A DNA stretch of 64,000 nt. Origin: Stenogyne calaminthoides. Its lineage: Eukaryota; Streptophyta; Magnoliopsida; Lamiales; Lamiaceae. Shown in pieces: positions 35,082 through 46,602 of this stretch (its first letter is position 1; each line of letters begins with the position of its first letter). Under the pieces are notes generated by a model. The model had not been told where the DNA came from, did no database searches, and saw only the letters and a program-made list of their open reading frames with translations. The DNA lies in assembly GCA_037126765.1 (NCBI GenBank), contig JBBCBC010000002.1:46752889-46816888 (forward strand), read 5' to 3'. The translations under genes were made by a program, and so were the position numbers.

Positions 35082-35335
35082 TATGAGATGCACCTATCGA
35101 AAGGCCCACTACAGAGTTTGGTGGCTCAACCCAACAGTGAGAACTATTGTAAGGAAGTGGATCGCATCCTGTACAGGAGCATGATGTCCACCAAAAAATG
35201 GCACCGTTTTCATAATTCTTATTTTCTATTTTGTTTATTATTTAATATGTTCCTCTTTAATTTGTTTTTCTATTTGCAATCATGTCCTTTTTTCCATCCA
35301 ATTAAATCTAACACGAAAGGCACAATTTGCAACTA
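35082..35335 (+). pseudogene. possible coding fragment at the hAT insertion site, unrecognised
   Basis: The plus frame through 35078-35215 reads protein-like ('MYEMHLSKGPLQSLVAQPNS', then 'ENYCKEVDRILYRSMMSTKK') and then turns AT-rich and hydrophobic. Before the hAT-like element inserted, 11841-11861 joined this directly in the same frame, extending it upstream by about seven codons. I do not recognise the protein. It could be an old exon piece or chance. Confidence 0.3.
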
Positions 35336-35406
35336 ATTCTTTTTATTCCTTACTTTTTATTATGGAAAGTTCTTTTTTATATCAACAGTTGTGTCATTTT
35401 TTCCAC

Positions 35407-35636
35407 GGTTTGGATCCTCTGTTCCATTTCTCTATTCCATCTACTATTCTACATCTTAGATTTATGACAAATGTACATCTCACAATATCTACAAATATGA
35501 GAATAACACCCTAACATAACCAAATAATATATTTAGGAAAATTATATTATGATAATATTTAAGAAAGCTAATTAATTCCTACCAAAACTCATTCCAAAAA
35601 TTCTTATAATAATATTTATGATAATTAATTTAAGCC

Positions 35637-35676
<40 letters not shown>

Positions 35677-36594
35677 CAAGATTTTTTAACGTGTTAAAAA
35701 TATAAAATTTAATTTATATTTGCCTTTTTATGTTAGTTTTTTTTATTTGGATTTTGAACGTGCGTTTTTTTTCTTATTAATTACTTAAATTTTGTTCTCC
35801 TAAGAAAACATATAATTAATTATTATATAAAGTGTGAGATTACAGGAAAAGTAATATAAAAATTAAAAGTTATGTAACTTTAAAAAAATAAATTAATATG
35901 TCTTTTTAAATAAAAATACAAATGAATTATGAAATATTGAAAATTTCAGCACATTTATCGAACTGAAAATATCTAAATTTTCGGTACGGTAACAATATGA
36001 AAATATAAAAAATATGCATATTGTTACTATACCAAAATTTTGATATTTTCAGTTCGATAAATGCTGCTGAAATTTTCAATATTTCATTATTTATTTGTAT
36101 TTTTATTTAAAAAGACAAATTAATTAATTTATTTAAATTTTTTTAAGTTACATTACTTTTAATTTTTTTTATGCACTATATATAATAATTAATTATATTT
36201 TTTTAGGAGAAGAAAATTTAAGTAGTTAATAAGAAAAAAATGTACGTAATTTTTTAAATCAAAATCCAAATATAAAAAGAGCAAATATATTTTAATTTTT
36301 ATATTTTTAGAGTTACACGTTTCAAAATTTTGGTGAAAACTTTTATTTTTAAAAATTATATATGTATGTGTGTGGGACATAAAATTAATTCAACATAAAT
36401 ATTATTAAAGGTTTTTTGGAAGGAATTTTGGTAGGAATTAATTAGTTTTCTTAAATAAATATAATTTCTAAATAGATTATTTGGTTATGTTAGGGTGTTA
36501 TTCTCTTATTTGTAGATATTGTGATATGTACACTTGTCATAAATCTAGGATATTGAATAGGATATGGAATAGGGAAATGAAACAGGGGATCCAA
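35407..36594. mobile_element. foldback (long inverted repeat) element
   Basis: The two halves are inverted copies. TTGGATCCTCTGTTCCATTT at 35410 matches the reverse complement of the right end (GAAACAGGGGATCCAA to 36594). The match continues with small gaps through about 590 bp per arm to a centre near 36000-36010; a (TA)n expansion at 35640-35675 is confined to the left arm. The 14 bases GTCATTTTTTCCAC flank it at 35393-35406 and 36595-36608. There is no ORF of note. Long-TIR MULE or Foldback type is possible; the superfamily is not certain. Confidence 0.8.
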
Positions 36595-36882
36595 GTCATT
36601 TTTTCCACTCCATTTAATAAATGGGCTCTTAATTATATATATTGTTCTAATTTAATATTTTTATTTATGTCATGTTTTTTTATATTTATTCACAGAGTTG
36701 AAATAATAATTTATATTTAATGTTATTAATTTTGTGTATTATATTTGTTAAGATAAATTTCGTAAAATTATTTGGAATATCCTTTCAAACTGAATTTATA
36801 AAAAAAAAAAAACAAATTATCAAAATTTTAGAAAATTCAAAGTGAACTAGTACTATTGAATTATATAAAAATTAGAAAAAAA

Positions 36883-36984
36883 ATATTGTGTGCACCACTT
36901 TCACCGTACATCACTATAATTAAAGTGTTGATCCTTACTAATAATGGTAATGGTGGTGTACGGTGAAAATGATGCACATAATAT
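36883..36984. mobile_element. small MITE-like hairpin
   Basis: Inverted arms of 32 bp (36883-36914 and 36953-36984) contain CACCGTACA/TGTACGGTG and match at about 26 of 32 positions around a 38-bp loop. Confidence 0.5.
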
Positions 36985-37744
36985 CTTCTCTAAAATATAA
37001 CAGAAATGAAGCAGTCGGTTGATCGATATCTCAATAGCCATATTATAATTTAATACCATTTAAAACATTTCCCAAAAATAAAATATTTTTTTGAATATAA
37101 ATAATTGATTATATATAAGATTGGAGATTTGAGAGAAGTTACATTTTATGTTTATAATTTTCTAAATTATCCGAATTAAGAATACTAAATTTGTAAGTTG
37201 TAATTAGCACCCTCACGTAACGTTGTTATGTGTGGTACTAAAGTTGATTTTTTAGGAAGAAATTGTCAAAGTGATTTTAACATTAAATTAAATAACTATT
37301 CCATCATAAGAGTGAAAATAAGAATACGGCTAAAAAATATTAGATCATTTTATATAAACTAGTGGTTTGACACGTGCTTTGCACGTTGCACGTAAATTGT
37401 CTTGTTTTGCACGTTGATTTTTTGTGAAATTATAAAAAATTGTTAGTGTGGACAAATTTGTAAGGAGTTGAATGTTTTTCTTTCATGTGAAAGTTTTTAT
37501 TTTTTCAAGTGTTAGCCAAATAGATTCTTAAAAAATAAAGATTGTTTAATTCATTGTCTATTTTATTTACTGGAGATGGAAAAATGGAGGGAGCCACATT
37601 TATTGAGGTAAGCGTATTCTTAACTTGAGCCACAAAATCTTGGATGATTGCCTTGATAAGAGTGCTTGCAGATGTCCCTGGTTGGCGAACCTGATTGAAA
37701 ATGAGATATAAGCAAGAACCAATGAGCAAAAAGCTGTCACATAG
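36985..37744. other. AT-rich spacer, no gene seen
   Basis: Contains a stretch on the minus strand (about 37505-37695) with an acceptor-like CAG followed by 'VRQPGTSASTLIKAIIQDF', which could be an orphan exon. I do not recognise it and leave it uncalled. Confidence 0.35.
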
Positions 37745-37755
37745 TACACAACATA

Positions 37756-38010
37756 TATTTTTTTATGAGGAAGAGACGAGAAACTCTCCCCACCCGTGCC
37801 GTTGGCCCTTCAGCCGGGCGGGTTGTAAATCGAATGATGTGCCCAAGTGGCAGACACTTGTGGGAGAGAGCCAACATGATTCATTCCTCAGGACAAACCC
37901 CCATAATATTTCAATGGAGAATTTGTCCCACACGGGGTTCGAACCTGCGTTGCCGGGGGACTTCTCCCCACATCACCACAAGCTTTACCACTTGACTATG
38001 CCCTTGGGGC
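37756..38010 (-). mobile_element. tRNA-derived SINE
   Basis: On the minus strand the 5' end has an A-box-like TAGTCAAGTGGTAAAG, followed downstream by a B box, GGTTCGAACCC. These are the two internal Pol III promoter parts of a tRNA gene. The 3' end is A-rich (ATAAAAAAAT). The 11-bp direct repeats TACACAACATA at 37745-37755 and 38011-38021 are the target duplication. Length is 255 bp. Both boxes and both target copies are clean, suggesting a fairly recent insertion. Confidence 0.88.
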
Positions 38011-38021
38011 TACACAACATA

Positions 38022-40300
38022 CATTACAATTACCTGGAGTGGTGCACTTGCTGCAAGACCAGATGTGTTGTTTTTAAAACTGAATTGTAAATCCTGAAGG
38101 ACCCCCTAATATATTAATAAGAATTAAGAAATGCAGAGCTTAGGGTCGATTCAATGGCAATGCTATTATTTATGCCAGGAAACATTTGAATTTTGTGCTA
38201 CCAATACATCTTCTCTCAAACTTTGTTAAGATCATTCAAATCTATTTGATCAACACAAATTCTCAAACTTCCCTCATGATAGTTAAGAACCTAGCGATTT
38301 AAATCATTTTGCTATTTATACCTAAGCATGGAAAAAATCTTTTCGCTTTTTTCCTTAGTTAACCTAAAGGCACAAATCCATCAAACTTTACTCTAACAAA
38401 CTTGAGACAAATTGAGTTTTGGTTGACCATTCATCACGTTGAAACAGAAGTAACTAAACAAATAATAATCCCTCAAGTACTCAGATTTCCGAGTAATTAT
38501 ACAATTAATATACATAAATATAATAAGATCAAAAAGTTTCTTTGGGCCTGAAATATACCTGTAAGTTGAACAAATATTAGAATTTCCATTTTATTCCATT
38601 AAATCATCAAAATTAGAGGGCACAAATCCACTTTGAAATTCCTATAGCATATTAATTATTTACTAAGTAGTTTACAGGAACATACTTCATGTGTAGAGAT
38701 TGACTCCGCATCTGATCCAGATTCAAATACAAAACCCTTATTTTGCAAGATAGATTAAAAATGATACCTTGTGGACCAGGCTTATCTCTTTGTCCTTACT
38801 TTCTCTCCGCTGGATCGTCGCTCCTCCCGTCCCGTCGTCATTCGCTGCTCCCTCCCATACCGCAAGCGTTCTTGCTGTCGTTCCTCTGCCGCGCTTGTCT
38901 CACCGATCTGCAGCCGCAGCCGTTTGAGTTTTGTGCAGAATTCTAATTGTAGAAGCACAATTTCAAAAAATTATACAAAAATCCTTATCATTATTTCAAA
39001 CAAACTGCTTCAGCTAAGAAATATCTTTATCACATCCAAAAACTACGTACAAGATGGAAGGAAGAACAAATGGCACCACAACTATGTACTATGGGTCCCC
39101 TGTCAAATACCTACCATAAACTTCACACTTCTATTAATCAAATTAATTAGACAAGTGAAATGTAGTTTAAATACAATGAAGTAAGACATAAATTTACCTG
39201 CATTTTTTCCTGCATCTCTGGTATCAAACTCTTCTCCTTCTGAGAAAACATCCAAATGAGTCATTGGTGCCATGCAAGCTGGCCAATGTATTATTAAAAA
39301 AGCACACTACCAAAAATCATGGCAAAAATTGCAGCAGGGTTGATGATTGAATCTTAAAAAAGGAACTAACAAAGATAAACAGCCTCAGAAATTGATGGTA
39401 ACCTCAAATCTTTAGAAGAAAGGCTCACTATCATGGAAAAACAGCCAAACATGTCACATAATATATTAAAACATAAAAATGAGGTGTGCATTCAACAATA
39501 CCAATTAAATACTGAGAACAGAAAGTAAAACATACAATTTGATCATTCAAATGAAAAATAGCAAATAAAGCTTTGGAGCTGAAATTGGACAAACATGATT
39601 ATTCAAATAAAAATCCAAACCCATCAAATTTGTCCAACAATAAAAATGATGCCTTAACATAATAAGCCTTCTTAATCTCAGGCCTCTGCAGCGGTGGGGC
39701 TCACGGCCATCATCATAGTATTGAGTCTCATTTACCATCGTTGTTAATCTGGTTACAATTTACTACAAAAGGAAGAGGAGAAAAACCTTCGGTACAAATA
39801 GCAATAAATCTAAATGGAAAGAAATTGGTGCTATAAATATTTAAAATCAGAGTTGGGGGCACCTGCAATTCATTGATATAAAATACTCTTAAGACTTGCA
39901 TCAATGCTTGCAACTAATGATTTTTAGGTAGGCACATCTAAGAGAGAGTGAATGTTGATCCGATCACAAATTCAGAATAGATTAATGTAATTTGATTGAA
40001 CAATGACTCCAGACAATATAAGATGTACCGAGTCCAACCTTAAAAGAAAATCAAAAGAAAATCGTCAAAACAAAATGAACACTAGAATCAGTAGCGAAAA
40101 ATCGTCAAAAAATACCAATACCCAACATCAATTTGAAAAAGAAAATCGCCAATTAAAACCAGAAGAGAAAAGTTACAGGCCTGGCGGTGGAGCGCGAGCA
40201 CATAGTGATCAAACTTCTTCTTTTTTTATATCTAGCTTGTGATTATATTGACTAAGAATTTATTATGCATAAACATATTTCCTTTGGTTTTCTTTTTCAG
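38022..40300. other. intergenic or decayed gene space, no gene recognised
   Basis: AT-rich with a few exon-sized GC-richer patches (38765-38935, 39190-39240, 39655-39740). None could be tied to a protein family. They may be remains of the same gene as the methyltransferase exons to the right. Confidence 0.4.
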
Positions 40301-40390
40301 ATATATGAGATTGGAGGTGGATCAGGAACTTGTGCAAAGGGTGTAATGGACTACATAAGGTTGAATGCTCACACAAGAGAAGATCTATAA
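40301..40390 (+). pseudogene. DUF185/NDUFAF7-type methyltransferase, exon fragment with SAM motif
   Basis: After a good acceptor (TTTTTCAG) the plus frame reads 'IYEIGGGSGTCAKGVMDYIR' and ends in TAA at 40388-40390. This is the S-adenosylmethionine-binding motif I exon of plant NDUFAF7-like (MidA/DUF185) methyltransferases. In that family the enzyme methylates an arginine of a mitochondrial complex I subunit. Neighbouring exons in the expected direction are missing, and the upstream exon of the same gene lies on the other strand 110 bp away. Confidence 0.65.
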
Positions 40391-40503
40391 AGCAGCCGTG
40401 CATAATCACAACACTGTAAACTATGAAATTAACCTCAATTTGCAATGAAAAAAACTAAATCGAATACCATGTCACCTACAACTAAAGAAAAGAAATTAGC
40501 AAC

Positions 40504-40634
40504 CTTGGAGCTGATTGAACTTAATGCTTCTATCCCTTGCCAACAGATCCCCTTCTTTGAGAGAAATACCCGTGCTCCGGATCATACAAAGCCGCATGAA
40601 TAAAATCCCTCACCTTCACCCATTTCGCATAAAA
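40504..40634 (-). pseudogene. DUF185/NDUFAF7-type methyltransferase, upstream exon fragment, inverted
   Basis: The minus strand reads 'YAKWVKVRDFIHAALYDPEH' and continues to a GT donor at 40502-40503. A one-base frameshift with a TAG interrupts the reading before 'SIKFNQLQ'. This exon normally precedes the motif I exon on the same strand; here the two are head to head, so one was inverted. With the frameshift it is not functional. Confidence 0.65.
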
Positions 40635-40925
40635 CATAATCAATTAGTAAAGTTGTTTGTTTCTGAAACAATATACACACAGATACAGAAAGTAAAAGAG
40701 ATATTACACGAATTGGGGATTATCCCACAAATTTTGTGGAGAAATAAGCCGGAGAATATGGATTCACTGTAAAACGAAATTTGTTAGATGAATTCAGATT
40801 CTAAAATAACTTGTATACAACAATACATACATAGATATAGAGAGACCTTCAGCGGCAGAGAAGATACCAGCAATCAAAACCCTAATTCCCAATGAACCTG
40901 CTAAACCCTAAATGTAAAACATCAA

Positions 40926-41146
40926 AGTTCAGAGCTCTGAATCCAATCAACGAAACAAAAAGTCGAGTTTACCCTGTGGTGTAGGAGACAGATCGTCCGC
41001 AGTTGTTCGGTGATTTCCCGCTCTTTTCTTTTTTTTTTTTTGAAGAATTCAGAGCTCTGAATCCAATCAACAGAACGAAAAGTCAAGTTTGCATGGTGGC
41101 ATAGGAGATAGATCGTCCGCGATTGTTCTGTGATTTCCCGGTTCTT
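40926..41146. repeat. tandem duplication of ~100 bp
   Basis: CAGAGCTCTGAATCCAATCA starts both copies (about 40929 and 41049) and each ends with TGATTTCCCG. A T-rich tract (about 41029-41041) separates them. It looks like a duplicated 5' UTR or promoter piece of the decayed gene to the left. Confidence 0.65.
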
Positions 41147-41258
41147 TGCTTTCGTCGCTTCAATTTATTTTAAAGAGAATTATTAAAAGAAACGAAACCC
41201 TGGGGAGATTCTTTCATACTGTAATAATGGAGATAGATAAAGTAGCGATTCATGTAAG

Positions 41259-44200
41259 CTAAAATAAGTGAAATGGTTCAATGGGATGGGTTTGTTGGAG
41301 CAGAGCGGCAGCCTGAAAGCAGTCAGCAAGCAGTCAGCTGCGGCCAAGATTGTACGACGCCTTATGATTACTTCTTTCAACCCTCAAAAAGCTTTTGGCG
41401 ACCGCCCCTGATTGGTCGCTTAGGTGTCTAAGAATAATGGCCGTCGATATCAAGCTTGGGACATCATCAGGCTCCATGTCTAGTGCTTTCTTCAAACACT
41501 TGAGAGCTTCCTTCTGCAACCCTTTAGCTTCATATACAAGACCTGAGAATCATTCACTACTTTATTTTGGCCCAAAATTGGACATATTTTTTAATATTGG
41601 GAAAATGTTTTTAAATCCTTAACAATGTACCAGCAGAATGAGGATTGATAGCTTCCGATTTTGAAAGACATTTCTCAGCATCTCGCCATTGAGATAAGCT
41701 AGTATACAAATTTGCTAGATCATGCAATGTTTCCATTTCCAAACTCGCCGCCTTGTTCTGTTTTTCCTGTCCATTAAAAAAAAAATCAAATGTTTTTCTG
41801 AATGATAAGTAATAAGTTGAGTAAAAGGTACATACTTTTAAGGGATTTATCTGGACCCCAGAACTCTTTGTTTCCACTTGAAGAACAACAAGAAGTTTCA
41901 TATACGTTTCAATCGCACCCATTAAATCCCCCTGCACAATTCGCAATTTAGCCTTTGTACGTAGCAACGGGCTGTGGTCCCAATTCCCCGCTTCATCCAG
42001 AGCAACGTCGAGTACATTCTCAGCATCTAAGTACCTTTTCTGAGCCGATAAAATACGAGCCAAAATAATCCAACTCCTGACGTTGCACCCACCTTCCATT
42101 TTCAGCAACTGCTTTGCATAACAAAGAGCAGATTCCAATTTCCTCTGTTCAGCATTTTCCAAACTAAGTGCAAATAAAACGTCGTAATTTCTACCGTTGC
42201 TCATCCGTTGAGCTGTTTTGAATGCTTTGATTGCTTCAGATTTCCTTGAAATCCTCAGGGAATCGGGCCCCGTAGATTGAGCGGAAAGAGACACGCCTTG
42301 TAAATAGTATGCTAAACCACCACTTTGGTCACATTTTCGGGATGAGGCATTAGCAAGCAATTCTTGAATACAATCGACACCTTCTTCAGAAAAACGAGCA
42401 TCTTTCGAACAAATCTTTGAAGCTAAAAGTAATTCCAATTCTGAGGTGTGATTCTCTCTATCATTTAAAAGATTCCTCATCAAGTTTAAAGCAACCATAT
42501 CATCACCTCGTGCATGGTAACAAAGGGCTAAAGATACGTACTTTTCTTTTCTTTCCATGATTCCTGGTGGCAAATCTTCGATTTGGGAAGCAAGGGATTG
42601 GAATTCACCCGCGATTGATAATGCGAAACAAAGGTGGTCTAACACAGAAGGGTCCCATTCAGTTTTCTTGAGAATCACAAGGAGAAGGAGGACAGCTTCT
42701 TCGACGTTGTTTTTCGGTACGAAGGAATTCTCCATTTGTGAGCCGATATTTAGCGGGCTTGCTTCGTTGCCACTGTACAGAAGAAATATGGCGAAATCTT
42801 TTTCTATTTTTGTTCTGGTTTGGATTTCAAGATTCCAGTCATAAAGTAGTGCCCTTCTGTAGGATGAAATTGCTTCTTGAGGGGAAAAAGCGTGTTTCCA
42901 TAGCTCTGGAAGCGACTCAACTGCTTTGTTTAAAGTTTCCAGCAACTTGCCATCAGATGAAAGGTTTTCGGGTAACCCGTCTGGTGCTGCAGATTCTTAT
43001 ATGTCTAATATTGCAGTGCATGATTCTGCAGCTTCTGCAAGAAACGAGAGGCATTGTGAAAAAATAGGACGTGGAAAGTATTTATATGCATCAGTTTTGC
43101 ATTGTGTAATTCAAGTGCATTATTTTGTGGTATTAGTTGTTTTCACTGAATAATATTAATTATTTCCATTGAATAATATTAATTGTGCATAAGATAAATT
43201 GAGCGGTGCAAAGTGTTACTCGATTTCTTAAACCAAAAATAGCATATTATTCAACGTAAATTGTAAAATTGGTCCCATGTCTATTGCTTGTTGGCAATTG
43301 TAGTTCCCATACAAATCAATATTTTCAAATAAGTTCCATAACTTTTAAAATGTGCAACTTTAGTCCAGTATTGACAATTTTTTTTGTTTTAGAATAATAA
43401 ATAAATTGTGAATTTTTTTAATTGAAATTTTAATATATTGAGGTATCATTATAAAATTAAATTACATCATATAAAATTACTAGACATAATTGAAAAAAAT
43501 TCATTTATAGTTTTGTACAATACTAAAATCTTCAATGATCAACCGATATAAGACAAATTTTGCAATTTACTCCATTTTCACATATAAGGTTTTAATCATA
43601 ACAATATAATGCATGAGTTTTTTTCAAAAATGCTAAGAGCAGCTTCAAACTTTCCGTTTTGATACTCAAGTCGCCCCAACAAACTCTTGCTTCCTATAAA
43701 TTAGATAACCATTTTAATTTCTTAAATCATGCCCAATATTCATCTTCGGAATTCCATACATGTGTATAATTATCGTAAGTTTAAACAATATATAGACACA
43801 ACTATGAAAAAAAAAAAAAACATCAAAAGTATCGCGCATTGATAAACCAATGGAGAAAGAGTTGGTCCTATGTAAACATATCTTTTTTAATGAAACAATT
43901 AATACTATCAAACTAATGTTTTTTACTGAGCAGGTTAAATATACAAATAAAATGCAAATTGGTTGTACGTTAAAACTGGTTACATGGAGAAAAATGCAAC
44001 AATGTTCAAAATAATCTGGTGCATTAATTGCAGAAACACCAACACAAATCTGCCAATTTCCCTTATCTATATTACAGTTTTGTGAAAGAAGACCATACAA
44101 TGTACCAATCCCAAGATATAATTGAATATATACCCTCATCATGGCTTTCAGCTCAAATGCATTTTAAACGATATTAATTGTTTATTAAAAAATATTAGTC

Positions 44201-44435
44201 GGTTAGTATTAGTTGTTTTCATGTAACAGTCTCTATATCGATTTTCACCAACCTCGGAATTTAGAAAGATAGTCTCTCCAAGCGACGATTCAACCTCTTG
44301 TATGTTACTGGAATCATAAGCTCTTTTGTAAGTTTGTCCAGCCTGAAAAGAAAACCCGCTTACTGAATAGTCCCCAGTTGCAAGGAACTCCGAATAAGGA
44401 ATGATTTCATCTGAGGAGAAAATGCATTTACTCAT
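41259..44435 (-). pseudogene. NPG-related TPR protein (NPGR type), broken
   Basis: Minus-strand exons: about 44253-44435 (N-terminus with 'LATGDYSVSGFSF'), about 43600-43692 ('SLLGRLEYQNGKFEAAL'), 41836-43034, 41631-41766 and 41259-41542. The TPR helices, the 'YRRALLYDWNLE' block and the C-terminal 'CFQAAALLQQTHPIEPF' match the No Pollen Germination family, which are calmodulin-binding TPR proteins. Lesions are as follows. The second exon runs into non-homologous sequence and the following family segment is missing. A TAA interrupts exon 3 at 42997-42999, inside an otherwise well-kept repeat. In the last exon residues are missing near 'VAKSFLRVERSN', and a short duplication of GACTGCTTGCT near 41330 shifts the frame before the C-terminus. 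The 444-codon internal frame (41611-42945) is the part still open. Confidence 0.85.
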
Positions 44436-46602
44436 CTTCCTCACTTTTGATCTCAAACTAATTTTTTAATTTTGTTTCTGAAACCAAAAAATAGTGTATC
44501 CCTGGTATAAAAAAAAAAAAACAGAATTAACAAAAAATCGAATCGATTCTTTGCATATCAATCAATAGGCCAATTACATTTCATCACCAAGTAAAATCTT
44601 TCAGATGAGTAACCTTTCTTTAAATGGACAAAGAGAAAAATATCAATTTTAAATGTTTTCACATTTTTCAGTTGTAGATCACCAGAATTTCAGCCAGTAT
44701 ATAATTAGTACTTTTAAATCAAATAAAAGCCTCACTCACTTTTCATCAGGCATTGAAGTTTTTAAACCACATTTCAATCCAAGAATACAACCAATGGAAA
44801 TGAATAATCAAATATACCTCCATAGTGTTAGAAATTTAATTGTAATTATACCTCCATAGTGTTAGAAATTTAATTGCAATTATGGAAAAATTGATAGGAT
44901 CCAAAAATAAATAATAGTTGTTGACTAAATGACTACGTCTTTGGACACTACTAAATTAAAAGATTTACAAATACAATGAATTGGAGGAGTATTTATACTC
45001 AAAATTGGATCATAGTCCTAAATACCCATTTAACTCGAAGATTTGTTTTGCTGCGGCCATCTACATAACCAAACTATTAAGATAGTATAATAATTGAAGT
45101 TAAAGACTGCCATCACACCAATTTCAGAGCAACAAATAAAAAACTTCAACTGTAAATTCATCAAACATCCAGGTAAATTTAGTACCAGACAAAAACCCAA
45201 AGAGAGAGTCAAAGAATGCAACTATGACGAATAAAAAAGATAAAAAGCAAAGAAAAAAATTAAAAGAATCCCACCATAGAGAAAACATGCAAGTCGTCCA
45301 ATAAATAAATAAAAATGCAGTTTTACAATCAACAATTATTAGAGAAATGACCTTTTGCTTGGTGAAAGGCAATGCGAAGCGATAAAGACCTCTCGTGAAG
45401 TTTCTTTTATAACCAAGATTCCAAAGCCAAAATACACTACAAACAAATTATACTCTCAAAATATTTACATTTATTTCTATAATTTTGTACATAATAATGG
45501 TTTTAAATAGATTTTTGAAATTCGAAACCCTAATCCATATATAAATGATGTATATATAAAAAGGAAATAAATCATATCTACAATTATAAACAAATCAAAT
45601 CAAATAAATGAATAAATTAAATTCTAAATCTATTCAATATTTATTTTTCTTCCTTAACTGTATGCAATATACATCCTATATCCACGCCACAATCGCGTGA
45701 GCATATTCACATGAACCTTGTGTTATAAAATAAGTGAAATCTTTTTTTTTTTTTGCAAAAGCTGAATTAATAAAAATGTTGAGTAGCAGTGATGTTGAGT
45801 AACAAATAGTTTGATATATTGATATTGAGTTAATTTATTGGATTAAATTAACAATGTGTAAGTTATATATTTTGATGTATCTTTTCATTTTATATGTCGA
45901 ATTTAAAATTCATCATGTTACTAATTTGTTAATCAGTTGGGCCGAAGCCCTTATTCTACATCTACCCTTTTCTCTATTTGAGCCAGTCGCCCAATAAATC
46001 TCTGAGCAAAATCATTCAGCCCAAAACTAAAAAATTACTAATACATGATCAAATTTTAGATGTAAAAATAATTCAGAAACTTATTTATGCGTAAAACTTG
46101 GGCAGGTACCAACTACCAATGCTTGTTGGATTAAAAAAAATTTAGGTCGTGATCGTTCGGCCAAGACCGCAGACATTCATAACAAGTTTTTAAGCGTCTG
46201 TTTGTAATATTGAAAAACGCGATTTATTTATACGAAAAAAATACAATTTGTTAATATGGAAACGTAATTGACGCTTATTTGGAATAGTTACATGTTTTAT
46301 TTTGTATAATCTGCATCTTTTAAATGTCTTATGAGACGATCTGGTTTAGGATGACGCGATGACTCTTCTAAAAAAAACAAACTATCCATTGCTTGTCTTT
46401 TTAAAAAAACAAACTATCCATTGCTTGTCTGTTATAAACAAACGACTCTATCTATTCACTGATATCGTTGTTCTCAGCTCCTCAGTCCCGCGTTTTGCTC
46501 TGCAACTCCTCCTACCACTCATCTCCAAAAGTTGAATACCACTCCATTTCCAACTCCTTCAATAAATTTCTGCAATTCCATTTTCGAATTAAAAAAAAAA
46601 AA
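44436..46602. other. intergenic between NPGR-like pseudogene and DEG8
   Basis: AT-rich. A ~35-bp unit (TACCTCCATAGTGTTAGAAA) is tandemly duplicated at about 44813-44883, and AAACAAACTATCCATTGCTT is duplicated at about 46376-46430, close to the DEG8 promoter. No gene is recognised. Confidence 0.5.

Noticed and set aside
37360..37410. GTGCTTTGCACGTTGCACG words as a transposon end
   Set aside because: The words look repetitive but no second terminus or target duplication was found.
38765..38940. GC-richer ORF as a gene
   Set aside because: A Ser/Arg/Cys-rich translation in two overlapping frames, no splice context and no family recognised.
43260..43600. ATTGGTCCC/TTTAGTCC-like words as a transposon fragment
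   Set aside because: Such words are common in plant dispersed repeats, but no borders could be set.
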